Of a stretch of DNA of 64,000 nt, positions 17,928-27,446 are shown in pieces. The notes under the pieces are model-generated. The model saw nothing but the letters and a program-made list of their open reading frames with translations, was not told the DNA's origin and ran no database searches. The position numbers and the translations under genes were made by a program. This DNA is from Erwinia rhapontici (lineage in GTDB: Bacteria; Pseudomonadota; Gammaproteobacteria; Enterobacterales; Enterobacteriaceae). The stretch covers positions 44,802-108,801 of the forward strand of contig NZ_VRKO01000001.1 in NCBI RefSeq assembly GCF_012271765.1, read 5' to 3'. Each line of letters opens with the position of its first letter. The stretch's first letter is position 1.

Positions 17928-18755
17928 ATGCCTGCAAACACTACCCCTTTCCGTCGTCTGACCCTGGCATTACTTGCCGGTGTCGCCATCGCGGCATCCG
18001 GCATGGGTTCCGCCTCTGCACAGACGCCTGTACGCGTTATTAAAGTGGCTACCGCTGCAGAATCTAAGCCGCTCTCCTGGGGCGCCATCGGCCATGAACC
18101 CCAGGGCTACGAGCCCGATCTGTTGAGAGCGATTAACGCCAAACTTCCGCAGTATCGCTTCGAGCTGGAAGGGGCCGCGGATATTGCCCAGGAAACCGGG
18201 CTGGCCACCGGCAAATACGATATGGCGACCGGCGGTTTCTACACCGCTCCGGCACGCAGCAAGCAGTTCCTGATCCCGGCCACCCCGATGGGGGCCAGCA
18301 TGATGAAAATCTACAGCCGCAAGGACAGCAACATCAACACCATGAAGGATCTGGTGGGTAAGAAAATTGTTCCGGTCACTGCCGGCGGTGGCGTCTATAA
18401 ATTTGTGACTCAGTGGCAGCAAGAGAACCCGAACGATGCGGTGAAAATCTCAGCGTCCAGTGCCGGTATTCCTTACCCGGATCGTCTGAAAGAAGTGCAG
18501 CGTGGTAAGTACGATGCCCTGATCCTGCCTTCAAACCTGGGTGAGCAGACGGTTATCGAAACCCAGAAACTCGATATCAAAGCCAGTGAGCCGGTGTCAA
18601 TCAACAATACCTACGTGCTGATCCACCGCTCAGAAGAGAACCAGCGTCTGTCAGACGATATTGATGGCGTGCTGAAAACGCTGAAAGCCGATGGCACTCT
18701 CGACAAACTGTCGCAGAAGTGGTTCGGCGAAGACGTGGTGAAGTACATCAAGTAA
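17928..18755 (+). CDS. Periplasmic substrate-binding protein, SBP_bac_3 type
   Basis: A 275-residue precursor with a signal peptide (FRRLTLALLAGVAIAASGMGSASA, about 31 residues, cut before QTPVRV). The mature protein has the two-lobe type II fold of amino-acid binding proteins: GYEPDLLRAINAKLP, TGKYDMATGGFYTAPARSKQF, and MKDLVGKKIVPVTAGGG. The canonical arginine that binds an amino-acid carboxylate in this class is probably the one in TAPARSKQF. It lies 17 nt after the ATPase gene and is followed by a hairpin. The ligand is unknown. Confidence 0.87.
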   Translation: MPANTTPFRRLTLALLAGVAIAASGMGSASAQTPVRVIKVATAAESKPLSWGAIGHEPQGYEPDLLRAINAKLPQYRFELEGAADIAQETGLATGKYDMATGGFYTAPARSKQFLIPATPMGASMMKIYSRKDSNINTMKDLVGKKIVPVTAGGGVYKFVTQWQQENPNDAVKISASSAGIPYPDRLKEVQRGKYDALILPSNLGEQTVIETQKLDIKASEPVSINNTYVLIHRSEENQRLSDDIDGVLKTLKADGTLDKLSQKWFGEDVVKYIK

Positions 18756-18767
18756 CTCTGACGATGG

Positions 18768-18782
18768 CCCGGCGTTGCCGGG
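18768..18782 (+). other. Hairpin after the binding-protein gene
   Basis: CCCGGC-GTT-GCCGGG, a perfect 6-bp GC stem with a 3-nt loop and no T-run, 12 nt after the binding-protein stop. Such structures after binding-protein genes are known to stabilise the upstream part of importer mRNAs, giving more binding protein than permease. Confidence 0.5.
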
Positions 18783-18823
18783 TCAACGGTCAATGCCGAC
18801 ATTATTAGCAGGAGTGTTTCACC

Positions 18824-19531
18824 ATGGATCTTACCGTCATGATCCCAGAGCTACTCTCGGCCTTGCCGTTAACGCTCGCGATTATGTTTGTAGCGCTCAT
18901 CGCTGGCTTCGTGCTGGCACTGATTGCCACAACCTTCAGGATTCGCAGGGTACTGGTGCTCAGCCAACTGGCCGACCTTTACGTCTCCTATGCCCGCAGC
19001 GTGCCGGTGGTATTGCAGCTGTTCGTGGCGTTCTACGGCCTGCCTGTTTTTGTTGCCCTGTTTGATATGAAAGATTTCGTCACGCCCACGCTGGCGTCAA
19101 TGGTTGGGCTGAGTCTGTATCACGGCGGCTATCTGTCAGAGGTGATTCGCCCGGCCTGGCTGGCGGTTGAACGCGGCCAGCATGATGCCGCAGACAGCCT
19201 GGGTTACAGCTTCTGGCAAAAACTCACCCGCGTCGCCGGGCCACAGGCATTGCACATTGCGTTACCGGGTTACGGCAATGCGGTGATCTACATGATCCAC
19301 AATGTGGCGCTGGTGATGTATATCGGGGCTGCCGATATCATGGCGACCGCGCACCTGGTGATGGAGCGGGATTACAACCAGTATCAGTTCAGCACCTATC
19401 TGGTGTTGGGGGTGATTTACTCCCTGCTGTGCCTGATTTCCTGGCTGATTGTGCGCGTCTTCGAGCGTCGGTTCTCTCGCTACACCTCGAAAACCGCCCC
19501 GTCCAGAATTAAGCTCACGGCGAGCATCTGA
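18824..19531 (+). CDS. Amino acid-type ABC transporter permease 1
   Basis: A 235-residue HisM/GlnP-type permease with about five transmembrane helices. The EAA loop, which docks on the ATPase, is SEVIRPAWLAVERGQHDAADSLGYSFWQKLTRVAGPQALHIALPGYGN in region (about residues 103-150). Other landmarks are YARSVPVVLQLFVAFYGLP and MVGLSLYHGGYLSE. It forms a heterodimer with the next gene in such systems. AGGAGTGTTT precedes the ATG. Confidence 0.88.
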   Translation: MDLTVMIPELLSALPLTLAIMFVALIAGFVLALIATTFRIRRVLVLSQLADLYVSYARSVPVVLQLFVAFYGLPVFVALFDMKDFVTPTLASMVGLSLYHGGYLSEVIRPAWLAVERGQHDAADSLGYSFWQKLTRVAGPQALHIALPGYGNAVIYMIHNVALVMYIGAADIMATAHLVMERDYNQYQFSTYLVLGVIYSLLCLISWLIVRVFERRFSRYTSKTAPSRIKLTASI

Positions 19532-19550
19532 CTGAAGAAGGTGATTAACC

Positions 19551-20243
19551 ATGTTTGATTTAGATGTCTTGCTGCCGGATTTTTTAAGCATTATGGACGC
19601 TGTGCCATTAACGTTGATGATGGCCGTGACGATTTTTATCTTCTCGACGCTGACAGGGGGTCTGTTTGCCCTGATCGAATACCGACAAATCCCGGTGCTG
19701 CGGCAACTGGTTGTCGGTTATAAGGTGGTGTTTAAAGGCGTGCCGATGGTGGTGATGATTTTCCTTGCCTACTACGGCCTGCCTCCGGCACTGCATTTCA
19801 GCGCATCGCTGGTCGGTGTTGACTATAACGGCCATTCCATGCCGAACTGGGTAATCGTTATCGTGGCGCTCACGGCCTGCGTGGCCGCCTTCCAGGCCGA
19901 AGTGATCAAAGGGGCGCTGAACTCCTTTGATACCGGGCAGTCGGACGCCGCGCGTTCGCTGGGCTACTCCAACGGCCAGCTGTTCCGCCGCGTGCTGTTT
20001 CCTCAGACGATCATTGCCGCGATCCCGGATCTGGCAAACTCCTTTATGGTGATCATGAAGGCGCTCTCGCTGGCCTTCGCCATTGAAGTGGTGGATATCT
20101 TTGCGCAAGCACAGCTGACAGCGGCACTGAACTATTACTACCTGGAAGCGTTCCTGGTGGCGGTGGTGTTCTATATGGTGATCGCCTGGGTAATCACCAA
20201 AGTGGCCGATAAACTGGAAGCACGGCTCAGGATCAGAACCTGA
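19551..20243 (+). CDS. Amino acid-type ABC transporter permease 2
   Basis: A 230-residue permease homologous to the preceding gene, 19 nt downstream. EAA loop: AEVIKGALNSFDTGQSDAARSLGYS followed by RRVLFPQTIIAAIPDLANSF (about residues 120-165). FKGVPMVVMIFLAYYGLP corresponds to the YARSVPVV segment of the partner. It is the last gene of the island; the next gene, hrpB, is convergent. Confidence 0.88.
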   Translation: MFDLDVLLPDFLSIMDAVPLTLMMAVTIFIFSTLTGGLFALIEYRQIPVLRQLVVGYKVVFKGVPMVVMIFLAYYGLPPALHFSASLVGVDYNGHSMPNWVIVIVALTACVAAFQAEVIKGALNSFDTGQSDAARSLGYSNGQLFRRVLFPQTIIAAIPDLANSFMVIMKALSLAFAIEVVDIFAQAQLTAALNYYYLEAFLVAVVFYMVIAWVITKVADKLEARLRIRT

Positions 20244-20269
20244 TTATTGCGGGTTTCACAAAGGATCAT

Positions 20270-20292
20270 CGCCCTGGCAGGTTGCCGGGGCG
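20270..20292. other. Hairpin between permease 2 and hrpB
   Basis: CGCCC-t-GGCA / TGCC-g-GGGCG with a short loop lies between the convergent ends. Neither strand has a T-run, so it is at best a weak or processing-type 3' end for both transcripts. Confidence 0.4.
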
Positions 20293-20322
20293 ATTGTCGT
20301 CAGGCGCACTGACAGCAGAAAG

Positions 20323-22773
20323 TTACTTCTTGGTTGCAGACGGGGAAAACCGTTTCACCCGGCTGGTGGGGAGGGTATTGGCGGGATCATCAGGCCACAA
20401 ATGCTTTGGATAACGCCCTTTCATCTCTTTTTGCACTTCCCGATAGGCACCCGACCAGAATGCTGCCAGGTCCCGCGTGATCTGCAACGGCCGATGCGCC
20501 GGGGATAACAGCTCCAGTACCAGCGGCACGCGTCCGTTCGCCACGCTTGGGTTCTTCGCCTCGCCGTACATCTCCTGCAAACGCACCGCCAGCGCCGGGG
20601 GCTTATCCTGATGATAGTGAACAGGTAAGCGGCTGCCGGTGGGCACGACATAATGAGTCGGCAGTACCGCGTCCAACTGCTGGCGCTGCGCCCAGCTCAG
20701 CAGCTGCGCTAGCGCGCTGGTCACGTCGAGCTGTCGCAATCCTTTACCATCACGCACACCGCTCATCGCCGGCAGCAGCCATTTTTCCAGCGATGCCAGC
20801 AACGCAGGCTCCTCTGCATCGGGCCAGCCCCCTTCGGGCAGCCATTGCGCGGCACACACCAGACGTAACCGCAGCTGTTCTGCCTGCGGGGTCCAGTTAA
20901 GCACCGACAGCCCTTTCGCCCGCACCCAGCGCAGCATCGCGGTATGCAGCTCACCCTCTTCGGGTTTTGCCAGCGGCTGGGATTTCAATACCAGCTGGCC
21001 GATCTGTTCGCGCCGCCAGGCACGCAGGGTGCCTTTTTCTTCATCCCATTCAACGTCAGTCTGCTGCTGCACCAGCTCAGGACACTGGCTGACCAGACGC
21101 TCAATATCCAGCGGTAACGCCTGTAACATACGTGCATCCGGCTGGCTGTTTCCCTGCAACAGGGCGGGGGCGATCAGCCATTCATGGCGAGTTAAACCGT
21201 CTTCACGATCGAGCGAAGCACCGCTGCCGTTCGCTAACTGATAGCGCCCGTCCACACCCCGCCGCCGTGCAATCCGGTCTGGAAACGCCGCCGCCAGCAA
21301 CGGCGCAATAAGATCGTCGTCAGCCCGTCCTCCGGTGATGTTTAACCGTTGCTGAAGCTGACGTGCGCGGCGCTGCCACTGTGGCAGGCGGCGATGAAAA
21401 CTGTCACGCAGATCCGTGCTGCCGCGCACCGGCTCCTCCAGCATCGCCACCAGCTCCGCAGCGGTGGCAACCGCATTCGCCTCCTGCCCGGCCGCCATCA
21501 GCAGTGCAGCAAAGCGCGGCTCACTGCCCAGCGTCGCCATTTTACGCCCGCGCGACGTCAGCCGGCCTTCATCATCGGTCGCGCCCAGTTGGCGCAGTAA
21601 CTGACGGGCGGCCGCAATCCCTGCAGCCGGAGGCACATCCAGCCACTTCAGTTGGCTGACCTCCTGGCAGCCCCACTGCAACAGATCGAGCCACAGCGCA
21701 GCCAGATCGCTGTTGAGGATTTCCGGTTCGCTATGGGCAGCGGCACGCTCCGCCTGTTCACGGGCAATCAGATGCAGACAGATGCCGGGCTCCAGACGCC
21801 CGGCACGTCCGGCGCGCTGGGTCATTGATGCCTGGCTGACGCGCTGCGTTTGCAGGCCGGTCACGCCGCTGCGCAGATCAAACTGCGCGCTACGTTCCTG
21901 AGCGCTGTCCACCACCAGGCGAATGCCTTCAATCGTCAGGCTGGTTTCCGCAATATTGGTCGCCAGCACCACTTTACGCCGCCCGTCAGCGGAAGGCAGG
22001 ATCGCCCGGCGCTGTTCCGCCAGCGACAGCGCGCCGTAAAGCGGGCAGAGGTCAACATCGCTGGCGACTCGTTCCGCCAGCTGCGTTTGCACGCGCTGAA
22101 TTTCAGCCACGCCGGGCAAAAAAAGCAGCATCGAACCCGACTCTTCATTCAATAACTGGCTGGCCTGCCGCGCCACCGCCTCTTCAAAACGCAGGTTGGC
22201 CGCCAAAGGCTGATAACGGCGCTCCACCGGAAATGATCGCCCTTCTGAGCTGATCAACGGTGCCTCGGGTAACCTTTCGCGCAGCCGTGAATTGTCCAGC
22301 GTCGCAGACATGATCAGCACTTTAAGGTCATCACGTAATCCGCCCTGCACATCCAGCAGCAGCGCCAGCGCCAGATCGCCTTGCAGGCTGCGTTCGTGGA
22401 ACTCATCGAGGATCACCAGCGACACACCGTCCAGCATCGGGTCCTGTTGCAGCATGCGCGTCAGTATCCCCTCCGTCACGACTTCCAGGCGGGTATGTTT
22501 TCCGCTGCGGCTTTCACCCCGCATGCGGTAACCCACGGTGGCACCCGGCTCTTCCCCCAGCAGTTCGGCCAGCCGTTGCGCCACATTTCGCGCCGCCAGC
22601 CTGCGGGGTTCAAGCAGCAGAATACGCCCGTCAAAACCGGCCTGTTGCAGGATCTGCAGCGGCAGCCAGGTGGATTTCCCGGCCCCGGTGGGCGCAGCCA
22701 GCAATACCTGCTGTGATGTCTGCAAGGCGGCCAACAGCTCAGGTAATACGACACTGACGGGTAATGAACTCAC
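20323..22773 (-). CDS. hrpB: ATP-dependent RNA helicase HrpB
   Basis: DEAH/RHA-type helicase of unknown physiological role. Motif I APTGAGKSTWLPLQ, motif II DEFHERSLQGDLA, SAT (MSATLDNSRL), and QRAGRAGR (motif VI) are all present, followed by the long C-terminal HrpB-specific region. A longer open frame begins at 22881, but a GTG at 22773 has TCTGGAGC upstream and begins VSSLPVSVVLPELL, the E. coli N-terminus; this gives 816 residues against 809. The extra 36 residues are therefore omitted. It is convergent with the inserted island. Confidence 0.94.
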   Translation of the reverse strand: MSSLPVSVVLPELLAALQTSQQVLLAAPTGAGKSTWLPLQILQQAGFDGRILLLEPRRLAARNVAQRLAELLGEEPGATVGYRMRGESRSGKHTRLEVVTEGILTRMLQQDPMLDGVSLVILDEFHERSLQGDLALALLLDVQGGLRDDLKVLIMSATLDNSRLRERLPEAPLISSEGRSFPVERRYQPLAANLRFEEAVARQASQLLNEESGSMLLFLPGVAEIQRVQTQLAERVASDVDLCPLYGALSLAEQRRAILPSADGRRKVVLATNIAETSLTIEGIRLVVDSAQERSAQFDLRSGVTGLQTQRVSQASMTQRAGRAGRLEPGICLHLIAREQAERAAAHSEPEILNSDLAALWLDLLQWGCQEVSQLKWLDVPPAAGIAAARQLLRQLGATDDEGRLTSRGRKMATLGSEPRFAALLMAAGQEANAVATAAELVAMLEEPVRGSTDLRDSFHRRLPQWQRRARQLQQRLNITGGRADDDLIAPLLAAAFPDRIARRRGVDGRYQLANGSGASLDREDGLTRHEWLIAPALLQGNSQPDARMLQALPLDIERLVSQCPELVQQQTDVEWDEEKGTLRAWRREQIGQLVLKSQPLAKPEEGELHTAMLRWVRAKGLSVLNWTPQAEQLRLRLVCAAQWLPEGGWPDAEEPALLASLEKWLLPAMSGVRDGKGLRQLDVTSALAQLLSWAQRQQLDAVLPTHYVVPTGSRLPVHYHQDKPPALAVRLQEMYGEAKNPSVANGRVPLVLELLSPAHRPLQITRDLAAFWSGAYREVQKEMKGRYPKHLWPDDPANTLPTSRVKRFSPSATKK

Positions 22774-22956
22774 GTTTTGCTCCAGAACAACATGGTCTAA
22801 TTTTTGCGGGCATTGTAGCATTGCCCGCGAGGGATTGACCGCAGGACGCAATGCGTGTTTGCAACTATCCACCCTATTCATCTGCCTGTCACATTTCTGC
22901 GCAACGCTACGCAGCCTGACGTGCTGCTGCCGGGCAATTTACGATAAGGAATTCCT

Positions 22957-23661
22957 ATGGAATTTACGCCCGGACTGCTGTCAGCACGACTGGTTAAACG
23001 TTATAAACGCTTTCTGGCCGATATTGTGACGCCCGAAGGAGAGGCCCTGACCATCCATTGTGCCAATACCGGTGCGATGACCGGATGTGCCACGCCGGGC
23101 GATACGGTCTGGTACTCGACATCGGCCAGCCTGACGCGGAAATATCCGCACAGCTGGGAGCTGACGCACACGCAGCAGGGGCACTGGATTTGTGTTAATA
23201 CCCTGCGCGCTAATGGACTGGTACGTGAAGCACTCGCCGCCGATCGGATTCCAGAGTTATCCGGTTACGATAAAATCGTACCTGAAGTGAAATACGGCAG
23301 CGAAAACAGCCGGATTGACTTCCTGTTACAGGCGGATAATCGCAGTAACTGCTATATTGAAGTCAAATCCGTGACGCTATTACAGCAGGGTAAAGGGTAT
23401 TTTCCGGATGCGGTGACCGAGCGTGGCCAGAAGCATTTGCGCGAACTCATGCAGATCGCGCAATCGGGCCATCGTGCGGTACTGTTCTTCGCCGTTCTGC
23501 ATTCGGGGATTGAGGACGTTTCCCCGGCGCGTCATATCGATGTACGCTACGCGGAACTATTGGCACAGGCACAACAGAGTGGCGTTGAACTGCTCTGTTA
23601 TAAGGCGCAGTTATCACCCGAAGGGATCAACCTGCACAGCCCCCTGACGGTAGAGTTGTAA
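22957..23661 (+). CDS. sfsA: Sugar fermentation stimulation protein homolog SfsA
   Basis: A 234-residue protein, the same length as E. coli SfsA. The N-terminal OB-like part ([35 protein letters not shown] in region) is followed by a nuclease-like core SRIDFLLQ ... [10 protein letters not shown] ... [18 protein letters not shown]. The D-EVK pattern is that of PD-(D/E)XK nuclease folds. Overexpression in E. coli raises maltose use; the natural role is unsettled. It is divergent from hrpB; thpR, found next to hrpB in E. coli, is not present. Confidence 0.95.
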   Translation: MEFTPGLLSARLVKRYKRFLADIVTPEGEALTIHCANTGAMTGCATPGDTVWYSTSASLTRKYPHSWELTHTQQGHWICVNTLRANGLVREALAADRIPELSGYDKIVPEVKYGSENSRIDFLLQADNRSNCYIEVKSVTLLQQGKGYFPDAVTERGQKHLRELMQIAQSGHRAVLFFAVLHSGIEDVSPARHIDVRYAELLAQAQQSGVELLCYKAQLSPEGINLHSPLTVEL

Positions 23662-24027
23662 AATTTAGCGCAATTTGTTTTGATACGGCAAATCTGCATT
23701 TCCAACCGATTTCAAACGGCAGAAAAAGGGCAACCGAAAGAATCTCCCAATGCTTACATCATGTTAAGTGCAGGGGGAAAAAGAAGAAGCCAACATCGCT
23801 GTGGATTGAGAGAGGAAGATGAGCCGCGCTAAATACGCTTTTCCTCACATGCTTGTCAATAGATGTTCAGGAATAATTGCTAACCTTGACCGCTTCTGTT
23901 ATTTATAGCGGCCTGTTTTTTCCCCTTAGTGGGATCGATACCCGAAGATTCGGGTTGCAGGGTGGCTGCTAACGCACCTGCAGCTTAAAGACAAAGGGTG
24001 TAGTGCGTGTTATCCAGGAGAAACAAC
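23662..24027 (+). promoter_or_regulatory. sfsA-dksA intergenic region (366 bp) with promoter/leader for dksA
   Basis: No gene is visible here. It holds the probable sfsA terminator near 23890 and a small perfect hairpin CCCGAA-GA-TTCGGG (23941-23954) in the presumed dksA leader. It ends in CCAGGAGAAACAAC before the dksA start. A long leader ahead of dksA is usual in enterobacteria. Confidence 0.5.
23890..23921 (+). terminator. Possible sfsA terminator
   Basis: CCGCT (23890-23894) pairs with AGCGG (23907-23911), followed by CCTG and seven T. The stem is short and the loop 12 nt, so efficiency is probably modest. It is 228 nt after the sfsA stop. Confidence 0.45.
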
Positions 24028-24483
24028 ATGCAAGAAGGGCAAAACCGTAAAACATCGTCCCTGAGTATTCTCGCCATTGCTGGTGTGGAACCATACCAGG
24101 AGAAGCCGGGCGAAGAGTATATGAACAAAGCCCAGCTGGAGCACTTCAAGAAAATTCTTGAAGCCTGGCGTAACCAGCTTCGGGATGAAGTGGACCGCAC
24201 TGTTTCGCATATGCAAGATGAAGCCGCTAACTTCCCGGACCCCGCTGACCGCGCAACTCAGGAAGAAGAGTTTAGTCTTGAACTGCGTAACCGTGACCGT
24301 GAGCGCAAGCTGATCAAAAAGATCGAGAAGACGCTGAAGAAAGTGCTGGATGACGATTTTGGCTACTGTGATTCCTGTGGTGTTGAAATCGGTATTCGTC
24401 GCCTTGAAGCACGTCCAACGGCTGATCTTTGCATTGACTGCAAAACGCTGGCGGAAATCCGCGAAAAACAAATGGCCGGTTAA
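24028..24483 (+). CDS. dksA: RNA polymerase-binding transcription factor DksA
   Basis: Acts with ppGpp at the RNA polymerase secondary channel in the stringent response. The 151-residue protein is nearly identical to E. coli DksA: the coiled coil carries the two tip aspartates (FPDPADRA), and the zinc finger is CDSCGVEIG ... CIDCKTL. The ATG at 24028 has CCAGGAG upstream; the ATG seven codons earlier would not match the family. A strong hairpin follows and separates it from gluQ. Confidence 0.99.
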   Translation: MQEGQNRKTSSLSILAIAGVEPYQEKPGEEYMNKAQLEHFKKILEAWRNQLRDEVDRTVSHMQDEAANFPDPADRATQEEEFSLELRNRDRERKLIKKIEKTLKKVLDDDFGYCDSCGVEIGIRRLEARPTADLCIDCKTLAEIREKQMAG

Positions 24484-24498
24484 CGGCGCATTGATTGT

Positions 24499-24548
24499 GC
24501 AGTGAAGCAGGGAGCGGTTTCCGCTGCCGCTTCACTGCCTCTCTTATT
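24499..24548 (+). terminator. dksA-gluQ intercistronic terminator
   Basis: A long stem: GCAGTGAAGC (24499-24508) pairs perfectly with GCTTCACTGC (24529-24538), with an inner AGCGG-TTT-CCGCT helix, then CTCTCTTATT. A terminator at this position limits gluQ expression in Shigella/E. coli. The gluQ start lies right after it. Confidence 0.75.
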
Positions 24549-24549
24549 C

Positions 24550-25461
24550 ATGATGTCATCATCTTATATTGGGCGCTTCGCCCCCTCCCCGTCTGGCGAC
24601 CTGCATTTCGGCTCACTGATTGCTGCTTTAGGCAGTTACCTACAGGCACGTGCGCAACGTGGCCTCTGGCGTGTCCGTATTGAAGATATCGACCCTCCCC
24701 GCGAAATTCCCGGCGCCGCAACGCGTATCCTGAAGCAGTTGGAAGATCACGGGCTGGAATGGGATGGCGATGTGCTGTGGCAGTCGCAACGCCATGACGC
24801 TTACCGTGCAGCACTCCACGATCTGCAACGGCAGGGTCATTGCTATTACTGCACGTGTACCCGTAGCCGGATCCAGCAAACAGGCGGACTGTATGACGGC
24901 CACTGCCGCACGCTAGGTCATGGCCCGCATCAGGCTGCGCTGCGTTTAAAAGTCGACCATCCGGTGCTGGCGTTTAACGATCGGCTGCGCGGGCGGGTTG
25001 AGGCCGATCCTGCACTGGCACGTGAAGACTTTATTATTCATCGCCGTGATGGGCTCTTTGCCTACAATCTGGCGGTGGTGGTCGACGACCATTTTCAGGG
25101 CATCACTGAAGTGGTGCGCGGGGCAGACCTGATTGAACCCACGGTGCGCCAGATAACGTTGTATCAACAGTCTGGCTGGACTGCGCCCGCACATTTACAT
25201 CTGCCGCTGGTGCTTAATCAAGACGGCAATAAACTGTCCAAGCAAAATCATGCCCCGGCATTGCCCGCAGGGGATTCGCGTCCGGCCCTGGTTGACGCAT
25301 TGCGTTTTCTCGGCCAGACCGTCACCGCTGGCTGGCGCGATTTAACGCTAACAACACTATTACAGCAGGCCGTTGATGGCTGGGATTGCGAAAAAATCCC
25401 CATTAACGATGCCAGGCTGGCGCATACCGCGACTTCGGCATTCTCAAACGGCTCACTCTGA
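24550..25461 (+). CDS. gluQ: Glutamyl-Q tRNA(Asp) synthetase
   Basis: Attaches glutamate to queuosine at position 34 of tRNA(Asp). It is a shortened GluRS catalytic domain without the anticodon-binding part: about 303 residues. Motifs are [29 protein letters not shown] (HIGH-like, in region), the zinc ligands YYCTCTR...YDGHC, and [12 protein letters not shown] (KMSKS-like). The open frame extends to 24502, but that stretch lies within the dksA terminator and does not match the family; ATG at 24550 or 24553 is preferred. No strong Shine-Dalgarno is seen, consistent with low, coupled expression. Confidence 0.93.
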   Translation: MMSSSYIGRFAPSPSGDLHFGSLIAALGSYLQARAQRGLWRVRIEDIDPPREIPGAATRILKQLEDHGLEWDGDVLWQSQRHDAYRAALHDLQRQGHCYYCTCTRSRIQQTGGLYDGHCRTLGHGPHQAALRLKVDHPVLAFNDRLRGRVEADPALAREDFIIHRRDGLFAYNLAVVVDDHFQGITEVVRGADLIEPTVRQITLYQQSGWTAPAHLHLPLVLNQDGNKLSKQNHAPALPAGDSRPALVDALRFLGQTVTAGWRDLTLTTLLQQAVDGWDCEKIPINDARLAHTATSAFSNGSL

Positions 25462-25519
25462 GCTATGATTAGCCGCTGTTTTTACTGACCAGATTTCAAT
25501 GTCACTATCGAGGTGTCCC

Positions 25520-26941
25520 ATTTTTACCCGAGTTGCTAATTTTTGCCGGAAAGTCCTCAGTCGTGATGAGGTGGCGCCAGCCGTGGTCGAGGAAGTGCGC
25601 CAGATGGCCATCGTTCCGCGTGACGCCCATAACATCTCGCGCAAGGACATCAGTGAAAATGCCCTCAAGGTTCTGTATCGCCTGAATAAAGCCGGATATG
25701 AAGCCTACCTGGTAGGCGGCGGCGTGCGCGATTTGTTGCTGGGTAAAAAACCGAAAGACTTCGATGTGACCACCAATGCCACGCCGGACCAGATGCGCAA
25801 GCTGTTCCGCAACTGCCGCCTGGTTGGCCGTCGCTTTCGTCTGGCACACGTTATGTTTGGCCCCGAAATTATCGAGGTTGCCACCTTCCGTGGGCATCAC
25901 GAAGCCGAACAACAGGTCGCCGATGACCGCAACAGCTCGCAGCGCGGCCAGAACGGCATGCTGCTGCGCGACAATATTTTTGGTTCAATTGAAGATGACG
26001 CCCAGCGCCGCGATCTGACCATTAACAGCCTGTATTACAGCGTGGCTGACTTCTCCGTACGTGATTACGTTGGTGGGCTCAGCGATCTGCAGCAAGGCAT
26101 TATCCGCATGATCGGCGACCCGGAAACCCGCTACCGTGAAGACCCGGTGCGTATGCTGCGCGTAGTGCGTTTTGCCGCCAAACTGGATATGAGCATCGCG
26201 GCCGAGACAGGTGAACCTATCCCGCGTCTGGCAACGCTGCTAAATGATATTCCCCCGGCACGTCTGTTTGAGGAAACCCTTAAACTGTTGCAGGCGGGCT
26301 ACGGCCACAATACCTACCTGAAACTGCGTGAACACCAGTTGTTCCAGCCGTTGTTCCCAATCATCACTCGCTACTTCACCGAACAGGGTGACAGTAATAT
26401 GGAGCGGATGATCCTTCAGGTGCTCAAAAACACCGACAGCCGCATCCACAACCAGATGCGTGTTAACCCGGCGTTCCTCTTTGCCGCCATCTTCTGGTAC
26501 CCACAGCTGGAAGCGGCACAGAAAATTGCTCAGGAAAGTGGCCTCGCTTATTACGATGCCTTCGCCCTGTCGATGAATGATGTGCTGGATGAAGCCTGTC
26601 GTTCGCTGGCGATCCCAAAACGTATTACCACGCTGGTGCGTGACATCTGGACGCTGCAACTCCGCCTTTCACGCCGTCACGGCAAACGTGCGTGGAAGCT
26701 GATGGAGCATCCTAAGTTCCGTGCCGCCTACGACCTGCTGGCACTGCGTGCTGAAGTGGAACATAACCACGAGCTGCAACGACTGACCACATGGTGGAGC
26801 GAGTTCCAGGTTTCTGCGCCACCGCAGCAGAAAACCATGCTCAATACCCTGGGCGACGATCCGGTGCCACGCCGTCGTACGCGCCGTCCGCGTAAACGCG
26901 TACCGGGCAGCCCACGTCGCGATCATAATAACGACGCATGA
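25520..26941 (+). CDS. pcnB: Poly(A) polymerase I, probable AUU start
   Basis: Adds poly(A) tails to RNA and promotes decay. Motifs: [22 protein letters not shown] (nucleotidyltransferase G-G and D-x-D, in region), [11 protein letters not shown], and the [11 protein letters not shown] / [17 protein letters not shown] family segments, then a basic C-terminus [19 protein letters not shown]. coli PcnB begins with an AUU codon at (I/M)[13 protein letters not shown]. Here the same residues begin with ATT at 25520, preceded by CGAGGTGTCCC. An ATG at 25499 is in frame but would add seven residues and has no ribosome site. I therefore choose ATT; 473 residues. Stop overlaps the folK start (ATGA). Confidence 0.95.
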   Translation: MFTRVANFCRKVLSRDEVAPAVVEEVRQMAIVPRDAHNISRKDISENALKVLYRLNKAGYEAYLVGGGVRDLLLGKKPKDFDVTTNATPDQMRKLFRNCRLVGRRFRLAHVMFGPEIIEVATFRGHHEAEQQVADDRNSSQRGQNGMLLRDNIFGSIEDDAQRRDLTINSLYYSVADFSVRDYVGGLSDLQQGIIRMIGDPETRYREDPVRMLRVVRFAAKLDMSIAAETGEPIPRLATLLNDIPPARLFEETLKLLQAGYGHNTYLKLREHQLFQPLFPIITRYFTEQGDSNMERMILQVLKNTDSRIHNQMRVNPAFLFAAIFWYPQLEAAQKIAQESGLAYYDAFALSMNDVLDEACRSLAIPKRITTLVRDIWTLQLRLSRRHGKRAWKLMEHPKFRAAYDLLALRAEVEHNHELQRLTTWWSEFQVSAPPQQKTMLNTLGDDPVPRRRTRRPRKRVPGSPRRDHNNDA

Positions 26942-27417
26942 TCCGCGTTTATCTGGCGCTGGGCAGTAATCTGGCCGACCCGTTGCATCAGGTGCAGTCT
27001 GCACTGAATGCGCTGGCGGCCATTCCCGATAGTATGCTGGTTGCCACCTCGTCCCTCTACCGCACCCCACCTTACGGTCCGCCGGATCAGCCTGATTTCC
27101 TCAACGCCGCCGTGGCGCTGGATACCCGACTTGACGCTGAATCCCTGCTGAACCATACCCAGCGTATTGAGCTGGAGCAGGGCCGCGTACGTAAAGCACA
27201 CCGCTGGGGGCCACGCACCCTCGACCTGGATATCATGCTGTTTGGTGAGCAGACGCTGAACACGCCGCGCCTGACAGTGCCGCATTATGATATGCACAAC
27301 CGCGCCTTTATGCTGCTGCCGTTACTGGAGATAGCGCCAGAGCTTTGCCTGCCAGATGGCACGCGGCTGGCGGATATTCTGGCCACCCTCGACAGCAGCA
27401 GTATCCGGCGCTGGTAA
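26938..27417 (+). CDS. folK: 2-amino-4-hydroxy-6-hydroxymethyldihydropteridine pyrophosphokinase
   Basis: Transfers pyrophosphate from ATP to 6-hydroxymethyl-7,8-dihydropterin in folate synthesis. The 159-residue protein matches E. coli FolK in length. Signatures are [20 protein letters not shown], the conserved QPDFLNAAV, and [15 protein letters not shown] with the Mg-binding DLD. The start overlaps the pcnB stop by 4 nt, as in E. coli. A palindrome and a minisatellite follow directly. Confidence 0.97.
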   Translation: MIRVYLALGSNLADPLHQVQSALNALAAIPDSMLVATSSLYRTPPYGPPDQPDFLNAAVALDTRLDAESLLNHTQRIELEQGRVRKAHRWGPRTLDLDIMLFGEQTLNTPRLTVPHYDMHNRAFMLLPLLEIAPELCLPDGTRLADILATLDSSSIRRW

Positions 27418-27424
27418 AGCATAA

Positions 27425-27444
27425 GGGTCGGGCATGCCCGACCC
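27425..27444. repeat. GGCATGCC-family palindrome
   Basis: GGGTCGGGCATGCCCGACCC, a perfect 20-bp palindrome 7 nt after the folK stop, followed by CCTACGG, which merges into the tandem repeat. It is identical in sequence to the copy at 63852-63871. Confidence 0.85.
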
Positions 27445-27446
27445 CT

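Noticed and set aside
20270..20292. Rho-independent terminator after the importer genes
   Set aside because: The hairpin is good but neither strand has a T-run; kept only as a hairpin.
22774..22881. N-terminal extension of hrpB to an ATG at 22881
   Set aside because: A GTG at 22773 with GGAG upstream matches the E. coli N-terminus; the 36 extra residues have no counterpart.
24502..24549. N-terminal extension of gluQ
   Set aside because: It lies in the dksA terminator hairpin and does not match the family, which starts at or near [11 protein letters not shown].
25499..25519. ATG start for pcnB at 25499
   Set aside because: It adds seven residues absent from the family and lacks a ribosome site, whereas ATT at 25520 has the conserved upstream sequence.
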